Source of the DNA: an uncultured Treponema sp.
Lineage (GTDB): Bacteria; Spirochaetota; Spirochaetia; Treponematales; Treponemataceae
NCBI GenBank assembly: GCA_937885175.1
Contig: CAKZZO010000089.1
Location: 1-8,001 of the forward strand
Reading direction: 5' to 3'
Length of the DNA stretch: 8,001 bases
The notes under the pieces were generated by a model. That model was not told where the DNA came from. It searched no databases and worked only from the letters and a program-made list of their open reading frames with translations. How positions within the stretch are numbered: position 1 is the stretch's first letter; every line of letters begins with the position of its first letter. Made by a program: the position numbers and the translations under genes. Shown one piece after another: positions 1 through 5,197 of the stretch.

Positions 1-73
1 GAAAAATCAAGCCCATAGCAGTCCGAATCATATTGAGAAGGGCATTCTTTTTAAGAGATCTTTGAACATACAT
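1..73 (-). CDS. N-terminal fragment of a probable polysaccharide (Wzx-type) flippase, cut by window edge
   Basis: This is an open frame on the minus strand starting at the ATG complementary to 71-73 and running off the left edge, so only 24 complete codons are visible. The peptide begins MYVQRSLKKNALLN and continues MIRTAMGLIF. The pattern basic-SLKKN-hydrophobic-LNMIRT-hydrophobic resembles the first helix of O-antigen and teichoic-acid flippases (polysaccharide biosynthesis protein family), which move lipid-linked glycans across the inner membrane. The ATG lies 5 nt after the TAG stop of the upstream 150-residue gene, and a purine-rich GGAGAGGGGTG inside the end of that gene gives a plausible ribosome site with about 10 nt spacing. 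The two genes are therefore probably one transcript. Identification rests on a short motif by eye. Another multi-pass membrane protein is possible. Confidence 0.5.
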   Translation of the reverse strand, partial: MYVQRSLKKNALLNMIRTAMGLIF

Positions 74-78
74 AAAAA

Positions 79-531
79 CTAAACACCCCTCTCCCACCCA
101 AGTTCTTCTTCCCTCACCAACTCCCCGTCCCAGTCATACTCCACCCGGAAGTCCACGCCCATCTTCTCAGCCAGATCTGCGTAATAGGCAATCACTTCCT
201 TCCGCACTTCATCTTCTCCAAGGCGAACTACTTCCACACCCGGCACGGCGCAATCCGACAATTCCGCGCGCAAATCAGTCTGAGTCCGGGCACACAGGTA
301 AAGCCGCACCTGCCCCGCCAGCCCTTTCTCTTCCGCGTCAGAGGCCTTTTCCAGAGCTTCGTTCAATACACCTTCCAGAAAAAGCTCGTTCACTCCGTTC
401 GGAAAGACGACAATGCTCCCCGGCTGGCACTTTCCACCGGCAATGCTCATGAGAAAATCGTATTTGTCTTCTATCTTTTTCTGACGGGAGCCTTTTGGGG
501 CAGAGCCGCAGAGGATTGCATACTTGCTCAA
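79..531 (-). CDS. Conserved-looking hypothetical protein, 150 aa, TTG start
   Basis: I do not recognise this protein. It is soluble-looking, with no signal peptide or membrane segment. Predicted order: a short hydrophobic strand (YAILCGSAP, residues 4-12), an amphipathic helix ending in AGG (18-33), a strand with FPNG (40-46), a helix (49-63), a strand LYLCA (77-81), then an acidic C-terminal half with EYDWDGE (131-137). This alternating strand-helix start resembles Rossmann-like or caspase-like folds, but no catalytic His-Cys pair can be assigned, so that is only speculation. The start is TTG at 531, preceded by GGTG at a suitable distance. No in-frame ATG lies closer than Met28, and starting there would remove the first strand. 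The gene is divergent from the XRE regulator and 5 nt upstream of the flippase-like gene, so it may belong to a surface-glycan operon. Confidence 0.75.
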   Translation of the reverse strand: MSKYAILCGSAPKGSRQKKIEDKYDFLMSIAGGKCQPGSIVVFPNGVNELFLEGVLNEALEKASDAEEKGLAGQVRLYLCARTQTDLRAELSDCAVPGVEVVRLGEDEVRKEVIAYYADLAEKMGVDFRVEYDWDGELVREEELGWERGV

Positions 532-541
532 AACTACACCA

Positions 542-577
542 TTTAGTCTTATAGACTAAATGTAAGACTATCAGACT
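542..577. promoter_or_regulatory. Tandem dyad operator, C-box-like, in the divergent spacer
   Basis: Two 11-bp sites have the same architecture. GTCTTATAGAC at 546-556 lies inside a perfect 8-bp inverted repeat TTTAGTCT-TAT-AGACTAAA (542-560). GACTATCAGAC at 566-576 is an imperfect dyad. Their centres (551 and 571) are 20 bp apart, about two helical turns. A further TAGTCT half-site occurs at 611-616. Known family context: restriction-modification controller (C) proteins, also small XRE proteins, bind tandem GACTnnnAGTC-type boxes with similar spacing. The second site covers the expected -35 region of the XRE promoter. The first covers a possible minus-strand -10 (TATAAG, 553-548). One bound protein could thus control both directions. 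Autoregulation by the adjacent XRE protein is inferred. Confidence 0.5.
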
Positions 578-584
578 TTTGATT

Positions 585-590
585 TATAAT
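585..590 (+). promoter_or_regulatory. -10 box (TATAAT) for the XRE regulator gene
   Basis: This is a perfect consensus TATAAT. The expected start of transcription is near 597, giving a leader of about 33 nt before the ATG at 630. No good -35 hexamer sits 16-18 bp upstream; that interval is occupied by the second operator dyad. This would fit either repression by occlusion or activation by a bound regulator substituting for a weak -35. The box lies immediately downstream of an alternative TTG start at 579, which a transcript from this promoter could not include. Confidence 0.6.
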
Positions 591-629
591 CAAGCCATTA
601 GTATAAATTTTAGTCTGAGAGCAGAATGT

Positions 630-941
630 ATGACAGAACAGGAAGTGAGAGAATTATTCGGTTATAATTTAAAACGGATACGAAAGCAGCAGAAACTTTC
701 CCAGATGGAACTTGCAAACAGTCTGGATATGCATTTCACCTTTATAAGTGACATCGAAAATGGAAAAAAATGGGTATCTCCTGAGACTATAGCAAAAATC
801 ACGACCTTTCTAAAAGTCGAGCCTTATCAGTTTTTACTGCCAGTAGACTATAAGCCGGAAGAAAATCCCACGCTGAAAAGTTTTTCTGAGGAATTAGACA
901 AGGCTTTTGCAGTTGTAAAAGCACATTATTTTCTGTTTTAA
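630..941 (+). CDS. XRE-family helix-turn-helix transcriptional regulator, 103 aa
   Basis: This is a small cytoplasmic DNA-binding protein of the Cro/CI (HTH_3) type. The helix-turn-helix spans about residues 24-45: SQMELANSLD (helix 2), then the recognition helix MHFTFISDIENGKK. WVSPETIAKITTFLKVEPYQFLLP completes the five-helix domain by residue 71. The remaining 32 residues form a short tail with no recognisable domain. Size and the ISDIENGK signature match stand-alone repressors and restriction-modification controller proteins. I chose the ATG at 630 because the longer frame from TTG at 579 lies in the promoter and adds residues before the normal MTEQEVRELFG start. The ribosome site is weak (GAGAG). 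The gene is about 37% GC by hand count against about 52% in a sampled stretch of clpB, suggesting foreign origin. It is divergent from the 79-531 gene and probably autoregulated through the dyads at 542-577. Confidence 0.9.
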   Translation: MTEQEVRELFGYNLKRIRKQQKLSQMELANSLDMHFTFISDIENGKKWVSPETIAKITTFLKVEPYQFLLPVDYKPEENPTLKSFSEELDKAFAVVKAHYFLF

Positions 942-1010
942 TCAAATCATCTTCCCCTAGTCTCGGGCAACAAAGGCCACCAGACAGCAGGCGATGTGTT
1001 CAACATTGAA

Positions 1011-1069
1011 TTTCTGTCAACGCACCAGAAAACACGATAGCCCCCGCGCTTCTGATATGCTGACAGAAA
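1011..1069. other. Long imperfect stem-loop in the gap between XRE gene and clpB
   Basis: TTTCTGTCA at 1011-1019 pairs perfectly with TGACAGAAA at 1061-1069. Inside it GCA (1022-1024) pairs with TGC (1058-1060) and CAGAA (1026-1030) with TTCTG (1050-1054), leaving a C-rich loop of 19 nt. The two flanking genes converge here, so a bidirectional terminator would be expected, but there is no T-run after the stem on either strand. A processed 3'-end structure, a small RNA or a palindromic dispersed repeat are alternatives. The rest of the 942-1078 gap shows no recognisable gene. Confidence 0.35.
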
Positions 1070-1078
1070 ATCTAACCC

Positions 1079-3673
1079 TTACTCAAAGTCCAGTCCGCCC
1101 TCGCCCGCCCTTACACGGATTGTGCAGTCTTCGCCAAAGCGGCCGCCTAGGATTTGCTTTGCCAGGGGATTTTCAACGTATGTCTGCACGGCACGTTTTA
1201 CCGGGCGTGCACCAAATGCGGGGTCGTAGCCCACATCACAGAGAAAATCAATTGCGCTCTGGTCAAAGTCCAAGGTAATGCGGCGGTCGGCAAGGCGAGT
1301 CTTTACCCGCTCCAGTTGATTCTTGACAATGCCGCCGATGCAGTCCTTTGAAAGACGACCGAACATGACGATTTCATCAATGCGGTTCAAAAACTCCGGT
1401 CGGAAGGTTTGCTTTAAAAGTCCGTCCACAGAGGGACGCAGAGCCTTTAGTTTTTCATCGCTATCCGCATCCAGAATCAAATCGCTTCCCAGATTGCTGG
1501 TCATTATGATAATCGTGTTCTTAAAGTCCACAACCCTGCCCTGTCCGTCCGTCAGACGGCCGTCATCAAGCACCTGCAGAAGCACATTGAACACATCGGG
1601 GTGTGCCTTTTCCACCTCATCAAAAAGAATGACGCTATAGGGTCTGCGGCGCACGGCTTCAGTCAGCTGCCCGCCCTCGTCATATCCCACATATCCCGGA
1701 GGCGCTCCAATCAGGCGGGTCACGGAAAATTTTTCCATGTACTCGGACATATCAATGCGGGTCAAAGCCTTTTCATCGTTAAAGAGGAAGTCCGCCAGCG
1801 TCTTTGCAAGTTCAGTCTTTCCCACGCCAGTTGGACCAATAAACATAAAGGAGCCAAGAGGACGGTTGGGATCGTTCAAGCCCGCGCGGTTACGGCGGAT
1901 TGCATCGCTCACCACAGAAACGGCTTCGTCCTGACCGATGACCCGCTTATGCAGGACGCTTTCCAACTGCACGTACTTTTGCTTCTCACTGGTGAGCATC
2001 TTTGCAATGGGAATACCCGTCCATGCGCTTACCACGCGGGCAATGTCTTCCTCGGTAACTTCCTGCCGCAAAAGGGAATTGGAAAGCCCCTTGTCTTCTT
2101 CCGCATGACGCTCCTCATCGGCCTTTTGGGCGGCGGCAAGTTCCTTTTCAAGAGCAGGAATTTTACCGTACTTTAATTCCGCCGCCTTGTTAAAGTCACC
2201 TTCCCGGGTATATTTTTCTTCCTCAAAATGCGCCTGCTCCAACTCTTCTTTGAGTTTGCGGCTCCTGTCAATGTCCGCTTTTTCGTTCTGCCACTGTAAC
2301 TTCATGGCATCGCGGCTTGCAGTCACTTCGGCAAGTTCCTTTTCAAGCTTGGCGAGACGTTCCTTTGACGCAGTATCATCCTCCTTAGAAAGAGACTGCT
2401 TTTCTATCTGCAACTGGAGGATTTTTCGCTCAAGCTGGTCAAGTTCCGTTGGCTCGCTTTCAATCTCCATCTTCAAGCGGCTGGCAGCCTCATCCACAAG
2501 GTCTATTGCCTTATCAGGCAAAAAACGATTGGTAATGTAGCGGTTGGAAAGCGTGGCGGCGGCAACCAGAGCCTCATCGTTGATTTTTACGCCGTGATGA
2601 ATCTCATACTTATCCCTCAGTCCACGCAAAATCGCAATGGTATCTTCCACATTAGGTTCGGCACAGTAGACCTGCTGAAAACGGCGTTCCAGAGCCGCAT
2701 CCTTTTCAATGTACTTGCGGTATTCATTCAGTGTGGTTGCACCAATGGCTTTCAGTTCTCCACGGGCAAGGGCCGGCTTCAGCAAATTGCTTGCATCCAT
2801 ACTGCCTTCACTTGCCCCCGCGCCCACAATGGTGTGCAGCTCATCAATAAAGAGAATAATCTGCCCCTGGCTTTTTACGACTTCGGTAATGACTGCCTTG
2901 AGACGTTCCTCAAACTCACCACGGAATTTCGCACCCGCAACAAGACTTCCCATATCAAGAGAAAGAAGACGCTTGTCTTTGAGGGATTCCGGCACATCTC
3001 CGCTTGCGATACGTCGTGCAAGACCTTCTACAATTGCCGTCTTTCCAACGCCCGGTTCACCAATCAGCACGGGATTGTTCTTTGTACGGCGCACAAGCAC
3101 CTGCATGACGCGGCGGATTTCCTCATCACGGCCGATAACCGGGTCAATTTTGTCCTGACGGGCACGGGCAGTCAAATCCGTGCAGTATTTTTCCAGAGAC
3201 TGCATCCTGCTTTCAGGATCCTGCGAATCCACCCGCTGATTTCCCCGCACGGACTTCAATGCCTCCAGAATCGTCTGTCTGGTGATTCCATAGGTTCTGA
3301 GCATGTCGCCCGTTTTTCCATCGCTTTCCGCCATGGCAAGCAGTATATGCTCTACAGAAAGAAACTGGTCTTTTAAATCGGCCATTTCCTTTTCTGCTTT
3401 TGCAAGCACTTTCTGCGCCTCCCCCGAAAGCTGCATCTGCACGTTTCCCCGCACCGTGGGATAGCCATTCATAAGATTTTTTGCGGCAGAAAGCAGGTCT
3501 CCCGCCTGAACGCCAATCCTTTCGATAATGGGCAGGGTAATGCCTTCTTTTTGCTCCAGCATGGCCACAAGGATGTGAGGCAGGCCAATTTCACTATGGT
3601 CATTCTGCTGAGCCAGCGCAGAAGCCGACTGCAGCGCATCCTGAGTCTTTAAGGTAAACTGATCGTAATTCAT
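1079..3673 (-). CDS. clpB: ATP-dependent disaggregase ClpB (Hsp100)
   Basis: ClpB is a hexameric AAA+ chaperone that pulls polypeptides out of aggregates together with DnaK/DnaJ/GrpE in the cytoplasm. All domains are present over 864 residues, normal for the family. They are the Clp N-domain repeats (about 1-145) and AAA1 with Walker A GEPGVGKT (205-212), pore loop GAKFRGEFEE (247-256) and Walker B IILFIDE (272-278). The charged coiled-coil M domain follows (about 405-530), then AAA2 with Walker A GPTGVGKT (613-620), pore loop GYVGYDEGG (660-668), Walker B VILFDE (681-686) and sensor-2 GARPVKR (821-827). The M domain and the absence of a ClpP-binding loop distinguish it from ClpA and ClpC. 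Pore loop 1 has Phe250 where Tyr is usual, a conservative change. A strong GGGAGGT stands 6 nt before the ATG. No CIRCE element is visible upstream; transcription may come through cobS and the small ORF, or from a weak TTGCCG-N17-TATCTT inside the small ORF. Confidence 0.99.
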   Translation of the reverse strand: MNYDQFTLKTQDALQSASALAQQNDHSEIGLPHILVAMLEQKEGITLPIIERIGVQAGDLLSAAKNLMNGYPTVRGNVQMQLSGEAQKVLAKAEKEMADLKDQFLSVEHILLAMAESDGKTGDMLRTYGITRQTILEALKSVRGNQRVDSQDPESRMQSLEKYCTDLTARARQDKIDPVIGRDEEIRRVMQVLVRRTKNNPVLIGEPGVGKTAIVEGLARRIASGDVPESLKDKRLLSLDMGSLVAGAKFRGEFEERLKAVITEVVKSQGQIILFIDELHTIVGAGASEGSMDASNLLKPALARGELKAIGATTLNEYRKYIEKDAALERRFQQVYCAEPNVEDTIAILRGLRDKYEIHHGVKINDEALVAAATLSNRYITNRFLPDKAIDLVDEAASRLKMEIESEPTELDQLERKILQLQIEKQSLSKEDDTASKERLAKLEKELAEVTASRDAMKLQWQNEKADIDRSRKLKEELEQAHFEEEKYTREGDFNKAAELKYGKIPALEKELAAAQKADEERHAEEDKGLSNSLLRQEVTEEDIARVVSAWTGIPIAKMLTSEKQKYVQLESVLHKRVIGQDEAVSVVSDAIRRNRAGLNDPNRPLGSFMFIGPTGVGKTELAKTLADFLFNDEKALTRIDMSEYMEKFSVTRLIGAPPGYVGYDEGGQLTEAVRRRPYSVILFDEVEKAHPDVFNVLLQVLDDGRLTDGQGRVVDFKNTIIIMTSNLGSDLILDADSDEKLKALRPSVDGLLKQTFRPEFLNRIDEIVMFGRLSKDCIGGIVKNQLERVKTRLADRRITLDFDQSAIDFLCDVGYDPAFGARPVKRAVQTYVENPLAKQILGGRFGEDCTIRVRAGEGGLDFE

Positions 3674-3676
3674 TTT

Positions 3677-3805
3677 CTACCTCCCTATTTTTACATTGCC
3701 GCAGAAAATGTACGGCACGTTCTTTTCAATAGGAAGATACTCACGAATTTTAAAATCGGCAAGGGATTTTTCAGCACAGGAACTGCATATTTTTCCTATC
3801 CACAT
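3677..3805 (-). CDS. Candidate small ORF (42 aa) between cobS and clpB
   Basis: This short open frame begins MWIGKICSSCAEKSL and ends VPYIFCGNVKIGR. Its start is tightly constrained: an in-frame TAG lies only three codons upstream of the ATG at 3805-3803. The ATG overlaps the last 10 nt of cobS (ATGTGGATAG), and its TAG stop sits inside GGGAGGTAGAAAATG, the ribosome site and start of clpB. That layout is typical of translationally coupled genes. It is cysteine-bearing (C7, C10 in a CxxC, and C35), without a membrane segment. Composition looks coding, with mixed charged and aromatic residues rather than the arginine/serine-rich look of the antisense frames. A weak AGG stands 8 nt before the start. 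I do not recognise the family. A chance frame in a 120-nt spacer is the main alternative. Confidence 0.45.
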   Translation of the reverse strand: MWIGKICSSCAEKSLADFKIREYLPIEKNVPYIFCGNVKIGR

Positions 3806-4584
3806 TGGCAGAGCCTAAGAACAAAAGCCGCCGCAAAGGAAATGATTTCCGCCACCTGCACAAACCAGCCCGCCGTATCCCCCGTTATGCCCCCAAAGTG
3901 ACGGCGAGTCAGCAGAAAATAGCAGACAAAGACAAGAAGCTGTGCCCCAATCACCGCAAGAGCCTGCAAGCGGAAAAACCATACCGCACTAAAAGCCGCC
4001 AGCAAAAACCAGAAGACAGACCAGACCGCGGTAAAACGCCTTGCCCCTGCATCAGCAAAGGTACGCACCAGTCCGCTCTCCTTTGCGGGGGAAAAAACAG
4101 CCACAGAAAAGGCACTCAAAAGGCGGGAAAAGACAAAGACAAGGGGCAGCACCCCCAGCGAAAAGCGGCACCATTCGCCCAAAAGCACAAAGTCACAAAG
4201 AAAATACAAGACCGCCCCCATCACCGCAAAGGCACCCGCATGGGAATCTTTCATAATCGCAAGTTTTTTCTCACGGTCAGCATGACTTGCCAAAGCATCG
4301 CAAGTGTCCATAAATCCGTCCATATGAATGCCGCCCGTCACCGCCAGAGGAATCAGCAGAAGCACGAGCGGAAGGATTCTCCTTGCCATCATGCCCCCTT
4401 CGCTTTCCTCAGGAAGAAAGCCTACAAGATGCCATGCAAGCCAGAAAAGTGCGCCAATCACCAGCCCCACCAGAGGAAAGGCGCACATCAGATAGCGCAT
4501 ATTCTTTTCATTCCAGTCCACCTTGGGCATGGGAATAGTAGAAAACATACTGAATGCAAGCAAGAGTGATTTAAAAAAAGCCAT
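3796..4584 (-). CDS. cobS: Adenosylcobinamide-GDP ribazoletransferase CobS (cobalamin synthase)
   Basis: CobS is an integral inner-membrane enzyme that condenses adenosylcobinamide-GDP with alpha-ribazole (phosphate), giving adenosylcobalamin (phosphate) and GMP, the closing step of nucleotide-loop assembly. It has 262 residues, usual for the family, with an N-terminal LLLAFSMFSTIPMP (7-20) equivalent to the conserved start. The metal-binding signature GGIHMDGFMDTCDAL (84-98) is followed by IMKDSHAGAFAVMG (110-123) and the C-terminal GGITGDTAGWFVQVAEI (231-247). Between these are several hydrophobic spans (about 33-56, 69-88, 119-136, 143-165, 184-225). It starts 19 nt after the cobU stop. 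There is no Shine-Dalgarno; instead TGCTACACT ends 6 nt before the ATG, which suggests an internal leaderless promoter as well as possible read-through from cobU. The 3' end overlaps the small ORF by 10 nt. Confidence 0.97.
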   Translation of the reverse strand: MAFFKSLLLAFSMFSTIPMPKVDWNEKNMRYLMCAFPLVGLVIGALFWLAWHLVGFLPEESEGGMMARRILPLVLLLIPLAVTGGIHMDGFMDTCDALASHADREKKLAIMKDSHAGAFAVMGAVLYFLCDFVLLGEWCRFSLGVLPLVFVFSRLLSAFSVAVFSPAKESGLVRTFADAGARRFTAVWSVFWFLLAAFSAVWFFRLQALAVIGAQLLVFVCYFLLTRRHFGGITGDTAGWFVQVAEIISFAAAFVLRLCQCG

Positions 4585-4590
4585 GGAATC

Positions 4591-4599
4591 AGTGTAGCA
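4591..4599 (-). promoter_or_regulatory. Putative extended -10 giving a leaderless cobS transcript
   Basis: Read on the minus strand the site is TGC-TACACT, with the hexamer ending exactly 6 nt before the cobS ATG. A possible -35, TTGCCC (4620-4615), lies 18 bp upstream within the end of cobU. The expected transcription start coincides with the A of the ATG. The same arrangement is found before cbiA. No Shine-Dalgarno is present for cobS, which makes leaderless initiation the simplest reading. Confidence 0.4.
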
Positions 4600-4603
4600 T
4601 ATG

Positions 4604-5191
4604 TTATGATTTCAGGGCAATCTCAATTCCCGCCACCACCGCATAGGCTTTCTCACTCGCCGCTGCCCAGGCTGCGTTTAATCGGGCAAGCACCTCGCCG
4701 TACAAGCGCATGGCTTGGGGAAGATTTCCGCCCAGACTAATCTCATTTGAAACGCAGATAAGGTCGCTTGCCTGAGCGGAAAGAGATTGCAGTTTGTCCA
4801 AAAGAAAAGATAGAGCCTCGTCAGCACTGCACGCTTTCCCATTTTTTTCCCTTTCGCAGGAAGCCTCAGCGTCCAGGGGATACAGATAATTTGCCACAAG
4901 GTTTCCCAAGTCTTCCAAGAGCACCACGCCTTTTACCTGCGGTAAAGTCTGGCAGTCAGTCCATTCCACCGTTGCAAAGCCTTTTCCCGCCCGTGCAGCC
5001 ACATGTTTTTTTATGCGTTCCGCCGTGTCGCCCCCGCTTTGGGGATGCAGGGTTGCAAGATAGGTCAGACTTTCCTCCTGTTCTTTTGCCCGCTCAACTG
5101 CCCTTTTTTCGGCAAAAGCACTTTTTCCGCTGGCCGCTCCTCCCAGAATCAGCATCTTCATATTCTGCCCATTTCTCCTGTCTTTCGCCAT
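4604..5191 (-). CDS. cobU: Adenosylcobinamide kinase / adenosylcobinamide-phosphate guanylyltransferase CobU
   Basis: CobU is a bifunctional cytoplasmic enzyme: it phosphorylates adenosylcobinamide and then transfers GMP from GTP to give adenosylcobinamide-GDP, the substrate of CobS. Walker A GGAASGKS is at residues 17-24. YLATLHP (44-50) and RIKKH (59-63) match the region holding the guanylylated histidine. LLEDLGNLVANYLY (91-104) is the LLECLxNLxxN-type motif, and VSNEI (147-151) the conserved NE motif. VVAGIEIALK (185-194) closes the fold. The usual R-x-F-x-D-x2-G-R-x-NQ stretch is degenerate here (RLYGEVLARLNAAW, 162-175). The start is uncertain. ATG 5191 is 6 nt after the cobT stop with only a weak AGG upstream. 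The ATG at 5161 gives the more family-like MKMLILGG start and is preceded by AGGAGA, though at 12 nt. I give the long version, but the short one is at least as likely. Confidence 0.94.
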   Translation of the reverse strand: MAKDRRNGQNMKMLILGGAASGKSAFAEKRAVERAKEQEESLTYLATLHPQSGGDTAERIKKHVAARAGKGFATVEWTDCQTLPQVKGVVLLEDLGNLVANYLYPLDAEASCEREKNGKACSADEALSFLLDKLQSLSAQASDLICVSNEISLGGNLPQAMRLYGEVLARLNAAWAAASEKAYAVVAGIEIALKS

Positions 5192-5197
5192 GTCTGC

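Noticed and set aside
579..629. TTG start extending the XRE protein by 17 residues
   Set aside because: It overlaps the promoter -10 region and adds residues ahead of the family-like MTEQEVRELFG start.
532..629. Residual restriction-modification locus implied by C-box-like sites
   Set aside because: No methylase or endonuclease motifs occur in any frame of the window; only the regulator and operator resemble such systems.
2594..3376. Plus-strand open frame of 260 codons opposite clpB
   Set aside because: It lies wholly inside the conserved AAA1 coding region of clpB and shows no protein family features.
3674..3802. Heat-shock CIRCE operator upstream of clpB
   Set aside because: No TTAGCACTC-N9-GAGTGCTAA-like inverted repeat is present.
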